Assembly (NCBI GenBank): GCA_002753505.1
Contig: PEAG01000003.1
Location: forward strand, 62,001 to 126,000
Direction: 5' to 3'
Length of the DNA: 64,000 bases
Origin: Magnetococcales bacterium HCHbin5
GTDB taxonomy: Bacteria; Pseudomonadota; Magnetococcia; Magnetococcales; Magnetaquicoccaceae
The notes beneath the pieces were generated by a model. That model was given only the letters and a program-made list of their open reading frames with translations. It did no database searches and was not told the DNA's origin. Within the stretch, counting starts at the first letter, position 1. Each line of letters opens with the position of its first letter. The position numbers were made by a program, and so were the translations under genes. Shown here in pieces: positions 54,310 through 64,000 of the stretch.

Positions 54310-55143
54310 TCACTCCATATGGTTGGAGGCTTCCGGGTAACAACCCAAAATCTTGAGAGAGTCGGTAAAAAAGGAGATCTCTTCCATTGCCAGTTGGCAG
54401 TCAGGCTCTTCCGGGTGTCCCTGGAAATCCAGGTAAAAATGATAACTCCAATGTCGGCCCGGGAGGGGACGGGACTCCAGTCGGGTCAGGTTGATGCCAT
54501 TGGTGGCGAAGCCGCCCAGGCATTTATAGAGTGCGGCCGGGATGTTGCGCACCTCAAAAAGCAGGCTGGTTTTGCAGGGGAGTGCGGCGGGGGGATGGGC
54601 ACTTTCCCGTGCAATCAGCAAAAAGCGGGTGGTATTCAGGTGGCTGTCCTGAATATCTTGTTGCAAAATATCCAACTGATACAGCTCCGCACACAAGGCT
54701 GAGGCCAAGGCGGCTTCGGTCGGGTTGCCCCGTTTGAGCAGATCGACGGCAGCTCCGGCGGTATCGTAGACAGAATAGCGTTCCCAGCCATGTTTTTTGA
54801 TAAAGGCATGGCATTGGGCCAGGGCTTGGGGATGGGAGTAGACGGTGCGAATCTGTTCCAGTTGGCTGCCTCGAATGCCCAGCAGGCAGTGCCGTACCCG
54901 TTGGTAGTGCTCCCCGACGATAAACAGGTTGTGGCGGGCCAACAGGTCGTAGCTGTCGCTGACCACACCGGCCACGCTGTTTTCGACGGGGAGCATACCC
55001 AGATCCACCACCCCCTCTTCCACCTGTTGAAAGATATCCTCGAAGGTTTTGCAGGGCACGTAGAGGTTGCCGGGCATTTTTTCCCGGCAGGCCTGTTCGC
55101 TGTAGGCACCATGTACACCCTGGAACGCAATGGTTTTTTGCAT
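54310..55143 (-). CDS. pheA: Prephenate dehydratase with ACT domain
   Basis: 277 residues. The PDT domain shows FQGVHGAYSEQAC, LPVENSVAGVV, and the catalytic NTTRFLLIA (TRF) motif; the C-terminal ACT domain has the ESRP phenylalanine-binding motif (LTRLESRPL). There is no chorismate mutase domain, so this is the monofunctional form. It converts prephenate to phenylpyruvate and is expected to be inhibited by phenylalanine. Confidence 0.95.
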   Translation of the reverse strand: MQKTIAFQGVHGAYSEQACREKMPGNLYVPCKTFEDIFQQVEEGVVDLGMLPVENSVAGVVSDSYDLLARHNLFIVGEHYQRVRHCLLGIRGSQLEQIRTVYSHPQALAQCHAFIKKHGWERYSVYDTAGAAVDLLKRGNPTEAALASALCAELYQLDILQQDIQDSHLNTTRFLLIARESAHPPAALPCKTSLLFEVRNIPAALYKCLGGFATNGINLTRLESRPLPGRHWSYHFYLDFQGHPEEPDCQLAMEEISFFTDSLKILGCYPEASNHME

Positions 55144-55262
55144 GATCGGTTACACCACTTGATAAGGCGCAGGATTGAGATTTGTTGTCTGTTGGGTCAT
55201 TATGGACCTTTTCCCGGGTTGATTAAACCCATGGCCCATATTTTTTCCGGCTGAGGCGCATT

Positions 55263-56069
55263 GTGTTGGATTCCACCCATTTTGTCACGGAACCGTTGGT
55301 CGCTGTATTGGTGGATTCGGCAGATCTCCTGTCCCAGGGCAGGGCGTGGGCGGACCGGTTGGCTTTGCCGCTGACCCAGAGGGCTGACCCCGGGGTGGCA
55401 ACGCTGTTTTTAACACTGACCGCTGACCGGTTGGAGTTGCGCAGTGCGGATCCGGCAGAGGGGGGGGCCGTGTATGTGGATTTTGTGGCCGGCAAAGGGG
55501 GCTTTCGGCGGCAGCGGGAGGGGGGGCTGCGGCAGCCTCTGGCCCGTGCGGTGGGTTTGCGTGGCAGCCGTCCCTGCACCATTGTGGATGCGACCCCGGG
55601 TTTGGGACAGGATGCGTTGGTCTTGGCTGCCTTGGGAGGAGAGGTGCAGATGGTGGAGCGTTCGCCGGTGGTGGCGGCTTTGTTGGCGGATGGCCTGCGA
55701 CGTTTGGCGGCGCAAAGGCTGGAGCAGCCGCTGTTGTTGACTCTGCAGGAGGGCGATGCCCGGCTGGTTCTGGCCGGTTTGGAGGTGGAAGGGGTTTGCC
55801 CGGATGTGGTCTATCTGGATCCCATGTATCCCCATCGGGATGGTTCCGCGTTATCCAAGAAGGAGATGCGTCGGTTGCGCATTTTGGTTGGAGATGATGA
55901 CGATGCAGCGGCATTGTTGGCCGTCGCAGTACGGGTTGCCCGGCAACGGGTGGTGGTAAAGCGGCCGCGTCAGGCTCCCGTGCTGGGAGATCAGAGGCCA
56001 AGTATGGCCATTTACAGCAAAAACACCCGGTATGATGTCTATTTGACCGCTGATCGGCAGCGCGTGTGA
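55263..56069 (+). CDS. rsmJ: 16S rRNA (guanine1516-N2)-methyltransferase RsmJ
   Basis: 268 residues from a GTG at 55263. VDFVAGKGGFRRQ, VDATPGLGQDALVLAALG (the S-adenosylmethionine site) and YLDPMYPHRDGSALSKKEMR are the RsmJ family landmarks. It methylates G1516 of 16S rRNA. It is divergent from pheA and stands alone. Confidence 0.92.
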   Translation: MLDSTHFVTEPLVAVLVDSADLLSQGRAWADRLALPLTQRADPGVATLFLTLTADRLELRSADPAEGGAVYVDFVAGKGGFRRQREGGLRQPLARAVGLRGSRPCTIVDATPGLGQDALVLAALGGEVQMVERSPVVAALLADGLRRLAAQRLEQPLLLTLQEGDARLVLAGLEVEGVCPDVVYLDPMYPHRDGSALSKKEMRRLRILVGDDDDAAALLAVAVRVARQRVVVKRPRQAPVLGDQRPSMAIYSKNTRYDVYLTADRQRV

Positions 56070-56325
56070 ACTGCGTTTGCGGAGGGATTCATTCAGGCGG
56101 CGTACGGACAAAACGATTGGGCAAGGGTATTTTTTTTGCTCTTTGGCTGGAGAAAGGGGTGCCCAAGGGGATGGGGCAGGTTTTTTCTTTTACTTTGTCT
56201 GCTGCCTTCTGGTACCCTGTCGGGAAAATATGTTTCTGCAACAACGGGTTCATGTGGTCAAACAGGCCAACGGGATGGCCTTTGCACTGTGGATAAAAAA
56301 TTCACCGTCGGACAGGAGAAGGGGT

Positions 56326-56913
56326 ATGAGATTTTTTGCTGTTTTGCTGCTGGCACTGTTTGGGACCGCTTGTGTTCCGAAAGATATATATAACTACCAC
56401 CCTTTTCGGGAGCCTGTGAGCCAGTTGAGTCAGGCGGCGGAGGCGGGAGACACGAAGGCCCAGTTTAAACTGGGGGGGCGTTATTATAATGGTGATGAGG
56501 TGTTGCAAAACTATGGCGAGGCCTTCAGGTGGTATCGCAAGGCGGCCGAGCGGGGTCATGCCGGGGCGCAAAACAGTTTGGGCATGATGTATTTTGAAGG
56601 CAAATCAGTTCCCAGAGATGCCGTTCAGGCCCACATGTGGTTGAATCTGGCCGCATCTCAAGAGGACAAGTTTGCGGAAAATCGTGACTATGTAGCCAAG
56701 CGAATGACCTCCGAACAGATTATCAAGGCGCAGGAGATGGCCCGGGAGTGGAAGCCGCTGGCCGTCCCGGTTGCGCAGGGGGCAGCGGTGAGTCAGGGCG
56801 AGGTGCCGAATGTTGTGGTTCGCAAATTTGGTGAGCGGGATGCCGCCGCTGGCCTCGGCCACTCTCCAGAGGTCGGCCCGGTCGATGAGTTGTTGCCGCA
56901 GGAGGCAAAATAG
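56326..56913 (+). CDS. Sel1-repeat lipoprotein
   Basis: 195 residues from ATG 56326, which follows AGGAGAAGGGG; the frame is open far upstream but that part is not protein-like. RFFAVLLLALFGTAC forms a lipoprotein-type signal with Cys16 as the likely lipidated residue, although Gly at -3 is not ideal. Two Sel1 repeats follow (GDTKAQFKLGGRYYNGDEVLQNYGEA and GHAGAQNSLGMMYFEGKSVPRD), then VQAHMWLNLAASQ and a C-terminal unstructured stretch. Probably a periplasmic scaffold on a membrane; partner unknown. Confidence 0.85.
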   Translation: MRFFAVLLLALFGTACVPKDIYNYHPFREPVSQLSQAAEAGDTKAQFKLGGRYYNGDEVLQNYGEAFRWYRKAAERGHAGAQNSLGMMYFEGKSVPRDAVQAHMWLNLAASQEDKFAENRDYVAKRMTSEQIIKAQEMAREWKPLAVPVAQGAAVSQGEVPNVVVRKFGERDAAAGLGHSPEVGPVDELLPQEAK

Positions 56914-56938
56914 CCTCGATTCCGTGTTTTAAATAATG

Positions 56939-56977
56939 GCAGGGGTCTGGGGACCGTTACGGTTCCCGGTTCCCTGC
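56939..56977. repeat. Palindromic repeat copy between convergent genes
   Basis: GCAGGGG ... CCCTGC around GGGGACCGTTACGGTTCCC, the same architecture as the copies at 13.6-14.2 kb. Lies 26 bases after the Sel1 lipoprotein stop and 26 before the end of macB. Confidence 0.7.
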
Positions 56978-57002
56978 GGTTGTTTTACCAGCGGAAAACC
57001 CC

Positions 57003-58967
57003 TCAGGTAGCCAGGGCCACAATGGGGTCCACCTGCGCCGCCTTGCGCGCCGGCATGTAACCAAAAATCAACCCGGTGGCAAAGGCACAGTGGAAAGCCA
57101 ACAAGACCGGACCCAACGCATACTGGATCGGCGTGCCAAACATCCCGACTACCGCCGTCGCCCCCAAACCGACCAACACACCCAACAGCCCTCCCAGCAG
57201 GGAGACCACCAACGCTTCAGTCAAAAATTGCTGCAATATATTGCGCATCCGTGCCCCGGTTGCCATGCGGATGCCAATCTCGCGGGTGCGCTCTGTCACC
57301 GAAACCAGCATGATATTCATCACCCCGATTCCCCCCACCAACAGTGAAATCGCCGCCACAGAACCCAACAGCAGGGTGAGGGTATTCTGTGTCTCTGTCA
57401 TCGTCTCCAGAATGGAAGCCATGTTGCGAATGCGAAAATCTTCGGTCCGGTGCCGACTTTTCAGCAACTTTGTCACCACCTCCTGCGTCTCATCGATGCG
57501 GGCCACATCCTGCACCGCAACCGTGATGCTGCGCAGAGAACGTTGCCCAAACAGCCGCAGACCGCCGGTCGTCAAGGGGATAAAAACCACATCATCCTGA
57601 TCCTGTCCCATGGGGGAGGCTCCCCGTACGCCCATTACCCCCACCACCTGGAACAGTACCGTGTCCAGCATCACATATTGACCGATCGGATTCACCCCAG
57701 GGGGAAAAAGATTATCCACCACTGTCTGTCCGAGGACAGCCACCGCCGCGTAACTTAGTAAATCGGCATTGGAAAAAAAGAACCCGGACTGGAGCTCCCA
57801 ATGCCGCGCAAACGGCAACTGGGGCGAGGTGCCGGTGGCCTGACTCTGGTAGTCGGCGTTGCCAAAACGGACCGTTACCCCCTTGCCGATCTCCGGGACT
57901 GCCGCCGACACGTTGGGAAGGCTGAGAATGGCGTCGGCATCCTCCGGCAACAAGGTGGAGACGGAGCCCCCCATTCCTCTCTGATTGGGGGCCCCTGGAC
58001 GCACCAGCAACAGATTGGTCCCAATCGCATTCATGCTGTCCAGCACGGATTGCTTGGCCCCATCCCCAATGGCCAGCATGGTGATCACGGAGGCGACCCC
58101 GATCATGATCCCCAGCAAGGTCAAGATGGTGCGAAACAGATGCGCCCGCAAGGCCCGGAACGCCGTCTTGGCAGACTCCACCACCCCACCAAACCAGGAG
58201 TCAATCTCCTTTTTGTGCCGCTTCTCCTCTCTGGGGTGCGTTGCCAGGGTCTCCACAGGGGAGCCGGAATCCTCGACCACCAGACCATCCCGCAGATGAA
58301 TCAGCCGCTGCGCCTGTCGGGCCACCTCTTCGGCGTGGGTGATCAAAATGACGGTGTAACCCTGGCGGGAGAGATCCTTCAACATGGCCATGACCTCGGT
58401 GCCACTTTTGCTGTCCAACGCCCCGGTCGGTTCGTCTGCCAGAATCACCTCTCCCCCATTCATCAGGGCACGGGCGATGGAGACCCGCTGTTGCTGTCCA
58501 CCGGATAGCTGCGCAGGGCGGTGGTGCAACCGCTCCTGCAGACCCAGCGTTGCGAGCAACTCCGTTGCCCGCGTGCGGCGATTCCGGGGCGACAACCCGG
58601 CATAAACGGCAGGCATCTCCACATTTTCCAAGGCACTGGCGGTTGCCAGCAGGTTATAATTCTGGAACACAAACCCAAAGGCTTCCCGCCGCAATCCTGC
58701 CAACCCATCGGCAGTAAAGCCCGAAATGTCTGCGCCCATGAAACGGTACTGGCCGCTGCTGGGACGGTCCAGGCAGCCCAGTATGTTCATCAAGGTGGTT
58801 TTGCCTGAGCCGGAAGCCCCCATGATGGCCACAAACTCGCCAGCATAGATACGCAGCGAGAGACCGTGCAAAACGGTGACGGCCAACTCTCCGCTCTGAT
58901 AGGTTTTGGTGATCTGGGTCAGTTCGATGAGTGGCGGTGGCGTAGCGGCCAAGTCAGCCGCGCTCAT
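57003..58967 (-). CDS. macB: MacB-type ABC transporter, ATPase-permease fusion
   Basis: 654 residues. The N-terminal ATPase has Walker A GASGSGKT, signature [15 protein letters not shown] and Walker [16 protein letters not shown]1 at about 280 is followed by a large periplasmic domain and three C-terminal membrane helices ([30 protein letters not shown] cited by position). It is the MacB mechanotransmission type: with MacA and an outer-membrane TolC-like partner it exports lipopeptides, toxins or siderophores. TolC is not in the window. Overlaps macA by four bases. Confidence 0.94.
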   Translation of the reverse strand: MSAADLAATPPPLIELTQITKTYQSGELAVTVLHGLSLRIYAGEFVAIMGASGSGKTTLMNILGCLDRPSSGQYRFMGADISGFTADGLAGLRREAFGFVFQNYNLLATASALENVEMPAVYAGLSPRNRRTRATELLATLGLQERLHHRPAQLSGGQQQRVSIARALMNGGEVILADEPTGALDSKSGTEVMAMLKDLSRQGYTVILITHAEEVARQAQRLIHLRDGLVVEDSGSPVETLATHPREEKRHKKEIDSWFGGVVESAKTAFRALRAHLFRTILTLLGIMIGVASVITMLAIGDGAKQSVLDSMNAIGTNLLLVRPGAPNQRGMGGSVSTLLPEDADAILSLPNVSAAVPEIGKGVTVRFGNADYQSQATGTSPQLPFARHWELQSGFFFSNADLLSYAAVAVLGQTVVDNLFPPGVNPIGQYVMLDTVLFQVVGVMGVRGASPMGQDQDDVVFIPLTTGGLRLFGQRSLRSITVAVQDVARIDETQEVVTKLLKSRHRTEDFRIRNMASILETMTETQNTLTLLLGSVAAISLLVGGIGVMNIMLVSVTERTREIGIRMATGARMRNILQQFLTEALVVSLLGGLLGVLVGLGATAVVGMFGTPIQYALGPVLLAFHCAFATGLIFGYMPARKAAQVDPIVALAT

Positions 58968-60295
58968 GGGTGCCGGCCCGACATGGGGGTCAACGCACTT
59001 CTCCCCTTGCGGCCCTTTGACTCCGCAGCAGTGGCTTTGTTGCCACCGGTCAACACCTTCTCTCCAAGCTCCAGGCCGGAGAGAATCTGGGCGGTGAAAC
59101 GGTTCATGACCCCCACCTGCACCTCTCGCTCTGTGATCTCCCCATCGTTTTCCAGAACCTGCACGCGGGCCCGGCCATCGGCAAAGAGGCTGCGCGGGTC
59201 TGTTCCGCTTGTGTTGTTCATGGCCTCTCGATTCCCGGAGCTGGTCCGATGGCCAGCCTCTCCTTTTTTGGAGCCGTTCGAGGGTGGTTGCAAGGCTGTC
59301 AGCGGAATCTGTAACGCATCTTTTGCAGCAGCGACCACAAAAAAGACTTGGGCAGTCATTTGGGTCATCAGGCGATGGTCCGGGTTGGGGACATCAAACA
59401 GGGCATCATAAAGGACAACATTGTTGACAACGTTGGGGGTGGGTGAAATCTGACGCAAGGTGCTGTGATACCGCTCTGAACTGCCCAGGGTGGTAAAGTA
59501 GACCGGCATGCCCAGCCGCAGCTTGGGAATGTCCGCTTCCGACACCTGAGCCTGCACCGTCATGGTGGAGAGATCGGCAATGCGGACAATGATGGGGGCC
59601 TGTTGGTTGGCGTTCAAGGTCTGACCCTGCTTGGCCACCTGCAACATGACGGTGCCCGCCATGGGTGCGTAAATGCTGGTATAGCCGAGATTGGCCAGGT
59701 CGCCCCGCAAGGTGGATTCCATTTGCTGCTTTTGGGCCTGCAACGCCTCCACCTGGGCCTTGGCGGAGTGCAGCGTTGCCTCCGCACTCTGTTGTGCATC
59801 GATCGCCGTCGCATCATCCCGCATCAAATGCTGTTGGCGATTGAATCGTCGCTCTGCCAGCGTCCGTTGTGCCTGACGATCCGCCAGTTGGGCCTCCAGA
59901 TAGCGCAACTGGGCACGGCCGGCATCCACCTTGGACTGGTAGAGGGTCGGGTCCATCTCCGCCAGCAGCTCTCCCACCTGGACCACGGCCCCGATCCCCA
60001 CATGCAATGTTTTGAGTTGGCCGGATACCTGCGTCCCTACGTCGACAAACTCTTTGGGTTGCAGCGTACCGGTTGCGGTAACGGTATCCTCCAGATCCGC
60101 CTGCTGGACGCTGACGGTGCTGAGGCTGCTTTTGGCCGACTCTCGCAGCACTCCGTTGCGCCAACCGTAATAGCCGCCAGCGATCAGCAGGGCAAGGAGA
60201 GTGAACAGCATAAAAAAACGACCCAGCCCCATGCCGGCTACCGAGGAGGCCGTACGGTGGGGCGGGTCGTTGAATGTGTGCAATATCTCAGGCAC
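58964..60295 (-). CDS. macA: MacA-type periplasmic adaptor protein
   Basis: 443 residues. A membrane anchor at about 27-48 ([20 protein letters not shown]) is followed by the biotinyl-lipoyl-like domain ([24 protein letters not shown]), an alpha-hairpin coiled coil (about 110-190), and beta-barrel domains ([26 protein letters not shown]). It links MacB to an outer-membrane channel. A Gly/Ser/Asn-rich insertion lies at about 340-375, unusual for MacA. GTG start at 60295, ten bases after trxB's stop. Confidence 0.93.
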   Translation of the reverse strand: MPEILHTFNDPPHRTASSVAGMGLGRFFMLFTLLALLIAGGYYGWRNGVLRESAKSSLSTVSVQQADLEDTVTATGTLQPKEFVDVGTQVSGQLKTLHVGIGAVVQVGELLAEMDPTLYQSKVDAGRAQLRYLEAQLADRQAQRTLAERRFNRQQHLMRDDATAIDAQQSAEATLHSAKAQVEALQAQKQQMESTLRGDLANLGYTSIYAPMAGTVMLQVAKQGQTLNANQQAPIIVRIADLSTMTVQAQVSEADIPKLRLGMPVYFTTLGSSERYHSTLRQISPTPNVVNNVVLYDALFDVPNPDHRLMTQMTAQVFFVVAAAKDALQIPLTALQPPSNGSKKGEAGHRTSSGNREAMNNTSGTDPRSLFADGRARVQVLENDGEITEREVQVGVMNRFTAQILSGLELGEKVLTGGNKATAAESKGRKGRSALTPMSGRHP

Positions 60296-60304
60296 AGATT
60301 ATCC

Positions 60305-61282
60305 TTAGATACGGGTTGCAACCCCAGCCTGTTCGTTCAGAAAGCGTTCTGCCTCCAAGGCCGCCATGCAGCCGGTACCGGCAGCGGTGATGGCCTGCCG
60401 GAAGGTTTTGTCCTGGACATCGCCGGCTGCAAAGACACCGGGAATGTTGGTGGCGGTGGAGTGGGGTCGGGTGATCAGATAACCCGCCTCATCTTTTTCC
60501 AATTGCTCTCCAAAAATGGCGGTGTTGGGGGTGTGGCCGATGGCAACGAAGAGCCCGGTCACCGTCAGCACATGGCTCTCTCCCGTTTGGACATTCTTGA
60601 TCCGCACACCGGAGACACCTCCCGCCTGGGGATCTCCCAAAACCTCTTCCACCGCCGAGTTCCAGATCGGCTGAATTTTGGGGTGGGCCAGCAGGCGGGC
60701 CTGCATCATCTTTTCTGCCCGCAGGGCGTCGCGGCGATGGATCAGAAACACCTTGCTGGCAAAGTTGGTGAGAAAAAGGGCCTCTTCAACGGCCGTATCA
60801 CCGCCGCCGACAATGGCAATCTCCTGGCCACGATAAAAAAAGCCGTCACAGGTGGCACAGGCGGAGACGCCGAAACCGCTCAACCGTTTTTCCGACTCCA
60901 AACCCAGCCAACGGGCCGAGGCTCCGGTGGCGATGATGAGGGCGTCACAGGTGTAGACGTTGCCGGAGTCGCAGGTCAAACGGAACGGCCCACCCTGTCG
61001 GCGAGCCGGCTCCAAATCCGCCTGGACGACCAGGTCAGAGAGGATGGTGGTGTTGAACCGCTTGGCTTGCGCCTCCATTCTGGTCATCAATTCGGGGCCC
61101 TGGATCCCTTCTTCAAACCCTGGAAAATTGTCCACTTCTGTGGTAACAGTGAGTTGTCCGCCTGGTTGCATTCCCTGGATCAGGATGGGGTTCAGGTTGG
61201 CACGGCCGGTGTAGATGGCAGCCGTGTAGCCCGCCGGGCCGGAACCAAGAATGATGATGGGAGAATGGGTTACCGTAGCCAT
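60305..61282 (-). CDS. trxB: Thioredoxin reductase
   Basis: 325 residues. FAD motif [15 protein letters not shown] at residues 9-23, redox-active CATC in [13 protein letters not shown] (about 141-144), NADPH motif [14 protein letters not shown], and the C-terminal [23 protein letters not shown]. It reduces thioredoxin with NADPH. Standard in every motif. It is divergent from the H-NOX-like gene. Confidence 0.96.
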   Translation of the reverse strand: MATVTHSPIIILGSGPAGYTAAIYTGRANLNPILIQGMQPGGQLTVTTEVDNFPGFEEGIQGPELMTRMEAQAKRFNTTILSDLVVQADLEPARRQGGPFRLTCDSGNVYTCDALIIATGASARWLGLESEKRLSGFGVSACATCDGFFYRGQEIAIVGGGDTAVEEALFLTNFASKVFLIHRRDALRAEKMMQARLLAHPKIQPIWNSAVEEVLGDPQAGGVSGVRIKNVQTGESHVLTVTGLFVAIGHTPNTAIFGEQLEKDEAGYLITRPHSTATNIPGVFAAGDVQDKTFRQAITAAGTGCMAALEAERFLNEQAGVATRI

Positions 61283-61374
61283 AAATCATGCCTCCAAATA
61301 ATGGACAGGGTGTGCTGTGGTTTCTCGCTTTTAGCCACAGGGTGATCCCAAAGGATATAGAGGTTGGAGAACCG

Positions 61375-62637
61375 ATGCACGGCATAATTTTTTTAGCTTT
61401 GGAAGATTTTCTGGAGTCACGCAGCGGCAAAGGGGCCTGGGCCCGGGCCATGCGGGAGGCCAATCTGGTGGAACAAAGCTTTTCCCCGGACCGTTTTTAC
61501 CCGGACGAAGGGGCGGCGGATCTCTTTGCGGCCTCTGCCAAGGTATTAAAGCTGCCCATGGGGGAGACCCTGGAGCAGTTGGGTTGCCATATGAGTCCTG
61601 GCCTGATTGAGATGGGTCGTTCCATGGGATTGATCCAGCCAGAGTGGCGGACCTTGGATATTCTGGAACGTTTGAACAAAGACATCCTCTCTGCTTTTCG
61701 CACGGACGGTACCGGCCTGAAACCGCCGGATATCCGGACCTATCGCCTGAAATATGGTGAAATTGCCGCCGCCTACGTCTCCGATCGCCGGTTGTGCCAG
61801 CTGTTCAAGGGGATTGTGAAGGGGGTGGGGGCCTTTTTCAACGAGCCTATCCGTATTGAGGAGCGGGTTTGCATGTTGGAAAGCGCGCCACTATGCCGCA
61901 TGTCCATCTATCTGGACGATCCAGCCCTTAAAAATCATGTCGACATCACCCGGGAGTTTCAGACCGTTCACAGCCGGATTCAGGAGATCCGATTTTACAA
62001 CCAGTTTGCCGGTGTTGCGGTGGTCAACCAGGGGCTTGTGCTGCAATATGGTCCGAAAGGGGTGTTGGTACAGATTCAGCCCGAGTCCCTGTTGGCCATG
62101 CGGGAGGAGGGGGGTACCTATCTGGCGTTGCCCCATCTGCATCTGGGTTTGAAGGCTGCGGTGGCCCAGGTGGATATGACCCAACGGACGGCACTGTTGA
62201 AACAGATTGTCTCCACCGATGGTCCCATCGGTCGCCGCATTCTGCCCCGGGTGGTGCCCGTCAAGCCGCTTCCCATCGAATTGCGCATCCACAAGCAGAC
62301 GTTGCGGGGCTGGATCGCCAATATTTCAGAAAGCGGTCTCTGCATCGTGCTGCGAGCCGATCCCATACTCAATGAAACCATTATCTTCACCCCCCTCAAG
62401 GTACGCTTTACACTGCCTGTCCAAACTGTTGACAGCGAGGTGACAACAGCGTCAATTCCAAAAATTGTGTTGGATGGCAATATCTTGAATATTGAAGAGC
62501 GGGAGGGGCGTCACAGCATACGCATCGTTTTTCAACCCTATGCTGTCAACGAAGCGCACCAGATCCAACGCTATTACCGGGAGAGGGAGACCGCTGCCTT
62601 TCAGCAATTAAATGCCTTGATTGCATTAATAAAATAG
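61375..62637 (+). CDS. H-NOX-like (HNOB) domain fused to PilZ domain; proximal heme histidine absent
   Basis: 420 residues from ATG 61375 (GGAGA upstream). Residues about 1-180 have the H-NOX layout: MHGIIFLALEDFL, a PP pair and then YVSDR (Y134, S136, R138), the YxSxR motif that holds heme propionates, followed by KGIVKGVGAFFNEPI. The position of the proximal histidine, 29 residues before Y134, is Leu105, and residues 90-130 contain no histidine. Residues about 285-410 are a PilZ domain with RRILPR (288-292, RxxxR) and NISESG (316-321, NxSxxG), both c-di-GMP contacts. An unassigned region of about 100 residues lies between. Likely a c-di-GMP-responsive cytoplasmic sensor whose input domain no longer binds heme normally. 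Confidence 0.85.
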   Translation: MHGIIFLALEDFLESRSGKGAWARAMREANLVEQSFSPDRFYPDEGAADLFAASAKVLKLPMGETLEQLGCHMSPGLIEMGRSMGLIQPEWRTLDILERLNKDILSAFRTDGTGLKPPDIRTYRLKYGEIAAAYVSDRRLCQLFKGIVKGVGAFFNEPIRIEERVCMLESAPLCRMSIYLDDPALKNHVDITREFQTVHSRIQEIRFYNQFAGVAVVNQGLVLQYGPKGVLVQIQPESLLAMREEGGTYLALPHLHLGLKAAVAQVDMTQRTALLKQIVSTDGPIGRRILPRVVPVKPLPIELRIHKQTLRGWIANISESGLCIVLRADPILNETIIFTPLKVRFTLPVQTVDSEVTTASIPKIVLDGNILNIEEREGRHSIRIVFQPYAVNEAHQIQRYYRERETAAFQQLNALIALIK

Positions 62638-62864
62638 TAATACATTGATTTGTCATTCTCTTTTACAAATCTGTTGCACGTGCGTATTTTTCTCCCTGTC
62701 CGACGGGGATCGATTCGTTTTGCCAAAATAAGTTGGCGCGGCTTTTGCTCTTCCCTGCCCATGATCGGTTGGATCTGTCGGCGCAGGGACGCTGCCCCAG
62801 ATTGCTCCAGATCTCTCTAGGTTGAACTAAGAAAGAGTGGCGGAATCCAAGGGGAGAAGTGAAG

Positions 62865-63020
62865 ATGTCGAAGTATATCGCGAGTGCCAAAGAGCGTTGG
62901 CATGCTCAGGAAGCGTTGGTTCGGTTTTTGTCTTTTGTCTGTGTCGGTGGTACTTATGGCTTGATTGCCATCTCTTTGGTTCAGGCTTATATCCTGGTTA
63001 CTTGGCTCAAGACCTACTAG
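62865..63020 (+). CDS. Small membrane protein, 51 residues
   Basis: ATG 62865 preceded by AGGGGAGAAGTG. A basic amphipathic N-terminus (SKYIASAKERWHAQEALVRF) is followed by one hydrophobic segment (about 22-46, CVGGTYGLIAISLVQAYILV) and ends WLKTY. No homologue recognised. It lies downstream of the H-NOX/PilZ gene, separated by about 230 bases, and converges on panE. Confidence 0.65.
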   Translation: MSKYIASAKERWHAQEALVRFLSFVCVGGTYGLIAISLVQAYILVTWLKTY

Positions 63021-63043
63021 ATGTTTTTCGTTGTGGCGACCCG

Positions 63044-64000
63044 CTACCCAGTGGTGGCGGGGGTTGCGTCTGTCCGTTGGGCAAGCAGTGAGAGCAGGCT
63101 ATAGAGATTTTCCAAATGGGGTGCTGCGACGTGATGGCGTTGGGCGGCGCGCAGGGCGTTGCCCAGGATGGCTTCCACCTCCATGGAGCGGCCTGCCAGG
63201 TAGTCCAGCAGCATGCTGGTTTTGTAGGGTTTCATCTTGCGGGTAGCGGCCAAGTTTTTTTGGACGCAGTCTGCTGGCAGCGAGTATCCGGCGGCGGCGG
63301 CGATTTGGCATACTTCCGTCATGAGTTGTTCGACCAGTTGTGCAGTCGGGGGGTGTGCCAGGATCTCCTGGGTGGTGGCTTGTCCCAGTACCGAGACCGG
63401 GTTGAAGGCGGCGTTCCAGACCAGTTTTTTCCAGCGATCCAGGACAATGCTTTCGGTGACGGAGCAGGGGGTGCCGGCGGTTTCAAACAGGTGTGCCAGT
63501 TGTCGGGCAGCGTGGGAGGGGCCGTCGGGAAAGCGGCCGATGGCCAGGTGGCCGTAGCAGGTGTGGCGGATATGACCTGGGGCGGTGCGGCTGAGGCAGA
63601 CAAAGGCCAGGCCGCTGAGAATTTCGTTATTGGGAAAGGCGGCCGCCACGGGGGGCTCTGTTTCCACGCCGTTTTGCAGCAGCAGGATGGTGGTATCCGG
63701 TCCCACTGCGGGGCGAATAATATCTGCGGTAGCAATTTCTTCGAGTACTTTCAGACCAACCAGGATATAATCCGGAAATCCGTTGTAGTCGGCGACGGAT
63801 TGGAGGACTTGAGCGGGTTGAAAATGGTAGGGGCCCTGCATGCCGTCGATCTGGATGCCGTGGGCCTGCACGGTGGCGAAGTCGGAGCGGTGGGTGGTGG
63901 AGACCCGTGCGCCGGCCTTGGCCAGTTGTGCCCCGTAATATCCGCCCACGGCTCCTGTTCCCACCACCAGGATGTTGGTGGGGGCAGCGGGTTGTGGGCT
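63044..64000 (-). CDS. panE: 2-dehydropantoate 2-reductase family protein PanE (5' end outside window)
   Basis: The frame is open to the right edge; ILVVGTGAVGGYYGAQLAKAG is the NADPH-binding motif at the visible N-terminus, and a few residues before it (PQPAAPTN) suggest the start is at or beyond the edge. VLLLQNGVE-like LLLLQNGVET, a lysine in RWKKLVWNAAFNPVSVL (the catalytic Lys) and KPYKTSMLLDYLAGRSMEVEAI with the catalytic Glu are present. It reduces ketopantoate to pantoate in pantothenate synthesis; family members with other keto-substrates exist. Confidence 0.9.
   Translation of the reverse strand, partial: SPQPAAPTNILVVGTGAVGGYYGAQLAKAGARVSTTHRSDFATVQAHGIQIDGMQGPYHFQPAQVLQSVADYNGFPDYILVGLKVLEEIATADIIRPAVGPDTTILLLQNGVETEPPVAAAFPNNEILSGLAFVCLSRTAPGHIRHTCYGHLAIGRFPDGPSHAARQLAHLFETAGTPCSVTESIVLDRWKKLVWNAAFNPVSVLGQATTQEILAHPPTAQLVEQLMTEVCQIAAAAGYSLPADCVQKNLAATRKMKPYKTSMLLDYLAGRSMEVEAILGNALRAAQRHHVAAPHLENLYSLLSLLAQRTDATPATTG

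Overview
The window is a dense bacterial chromosomal segment, about 60 protein genes and four tRNA genes on 64 kb, with short intergenic spaces and many 1-8 nt gene overlaps. The set (HflKC, HscA/Fdx/IscX, TrmJ, PlsX/FabH/RpmF, Lgt, UvrC, MacAB, MCP, CheX, PilZ) points to a Gram-negative proteobacterium. My guess from protein style is a Magnetococcales-like (magnetotactic coccus) lineage, but no magnetosome gene is present, so this is only an inference.

Layout. 1-6.2 kb (minus): molybdate uptake (modABC, modC cut by the window edge) and molybdenum cofactor synthesis (moaA, moaC, moeA and a MoaE-MogA fusion). 6.4-8 kb: an AT-rich divergent pair, a CI/LexA-like repressor and an HNH nuclease. 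8.2-13.6 kb (plus): adk, a K+-independent proton-pumping pyrophosphatase, an AlaC-type aminotransferase and homoserine dehydrogenase. 13.6-14.25 kb: gene-free, made of palindromic repeats including two copies of a roughly 160 bp element in inverted orientation. 14.3-20.2 kb (minus): trmJ, hflK, hflC, a DUF2065 protein, yceD, rpmF, plsX, fabH. 20.6-24.2 kb: a 1206-residue protein with two C-terminal cyclic-nucleotide-binding-like domains. 24.3-32.6 kb: mtaB, an overlapping divergent CCA/poly(A)-polymerase-like gene with altered catalytic carboxylates, a cold-shock gene, an N-acetylglutamate-synthase-like gene, thiO-like, hscA-fdx-iscX, then tRNA-Lys.

32.9-44.5 kb is the least ordinary part: Sel1-repeat protein, unknown 387-residue protein, exported rhodanese, chemoreceptor, a 1036-residue MotA/TolQ/ZorA-like channel protein whose cytoplasmic tail carries nine 38-residue tandem repeats, a tightly coupled CYTH-CHAD-like protein lacking its usual active-site residues, a CheX-like protein, and two small unknown proteins. 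44.6-47.8 kb: HAD phosphatase, ArnT-like glycosyltransferase, PlsC-like acyltransferase (envelope lipid functions). 48-55 kb (minus): fabD, a NYN-domain protein, tRNA-Gly/Cys/Gly, pgsA, uvrC, lgt, pheA. 55-64 kb: rsmJ, Sel1 lipoprotein, macAB, trxB, an H-NOX-like/PilZ fusion without the proximal heme histidine, a 51-residue membrane protein, and panE (cut by the right edge).

A recurring theme is sensory or signalling proteins built from domains that kept their fold but lost the classical catalytic or cofactor residue. The best candidate for something undescribed is the channel plus CYTH-CHAD pair at 37.8-42.6 kb, next to chemotaxis genes.
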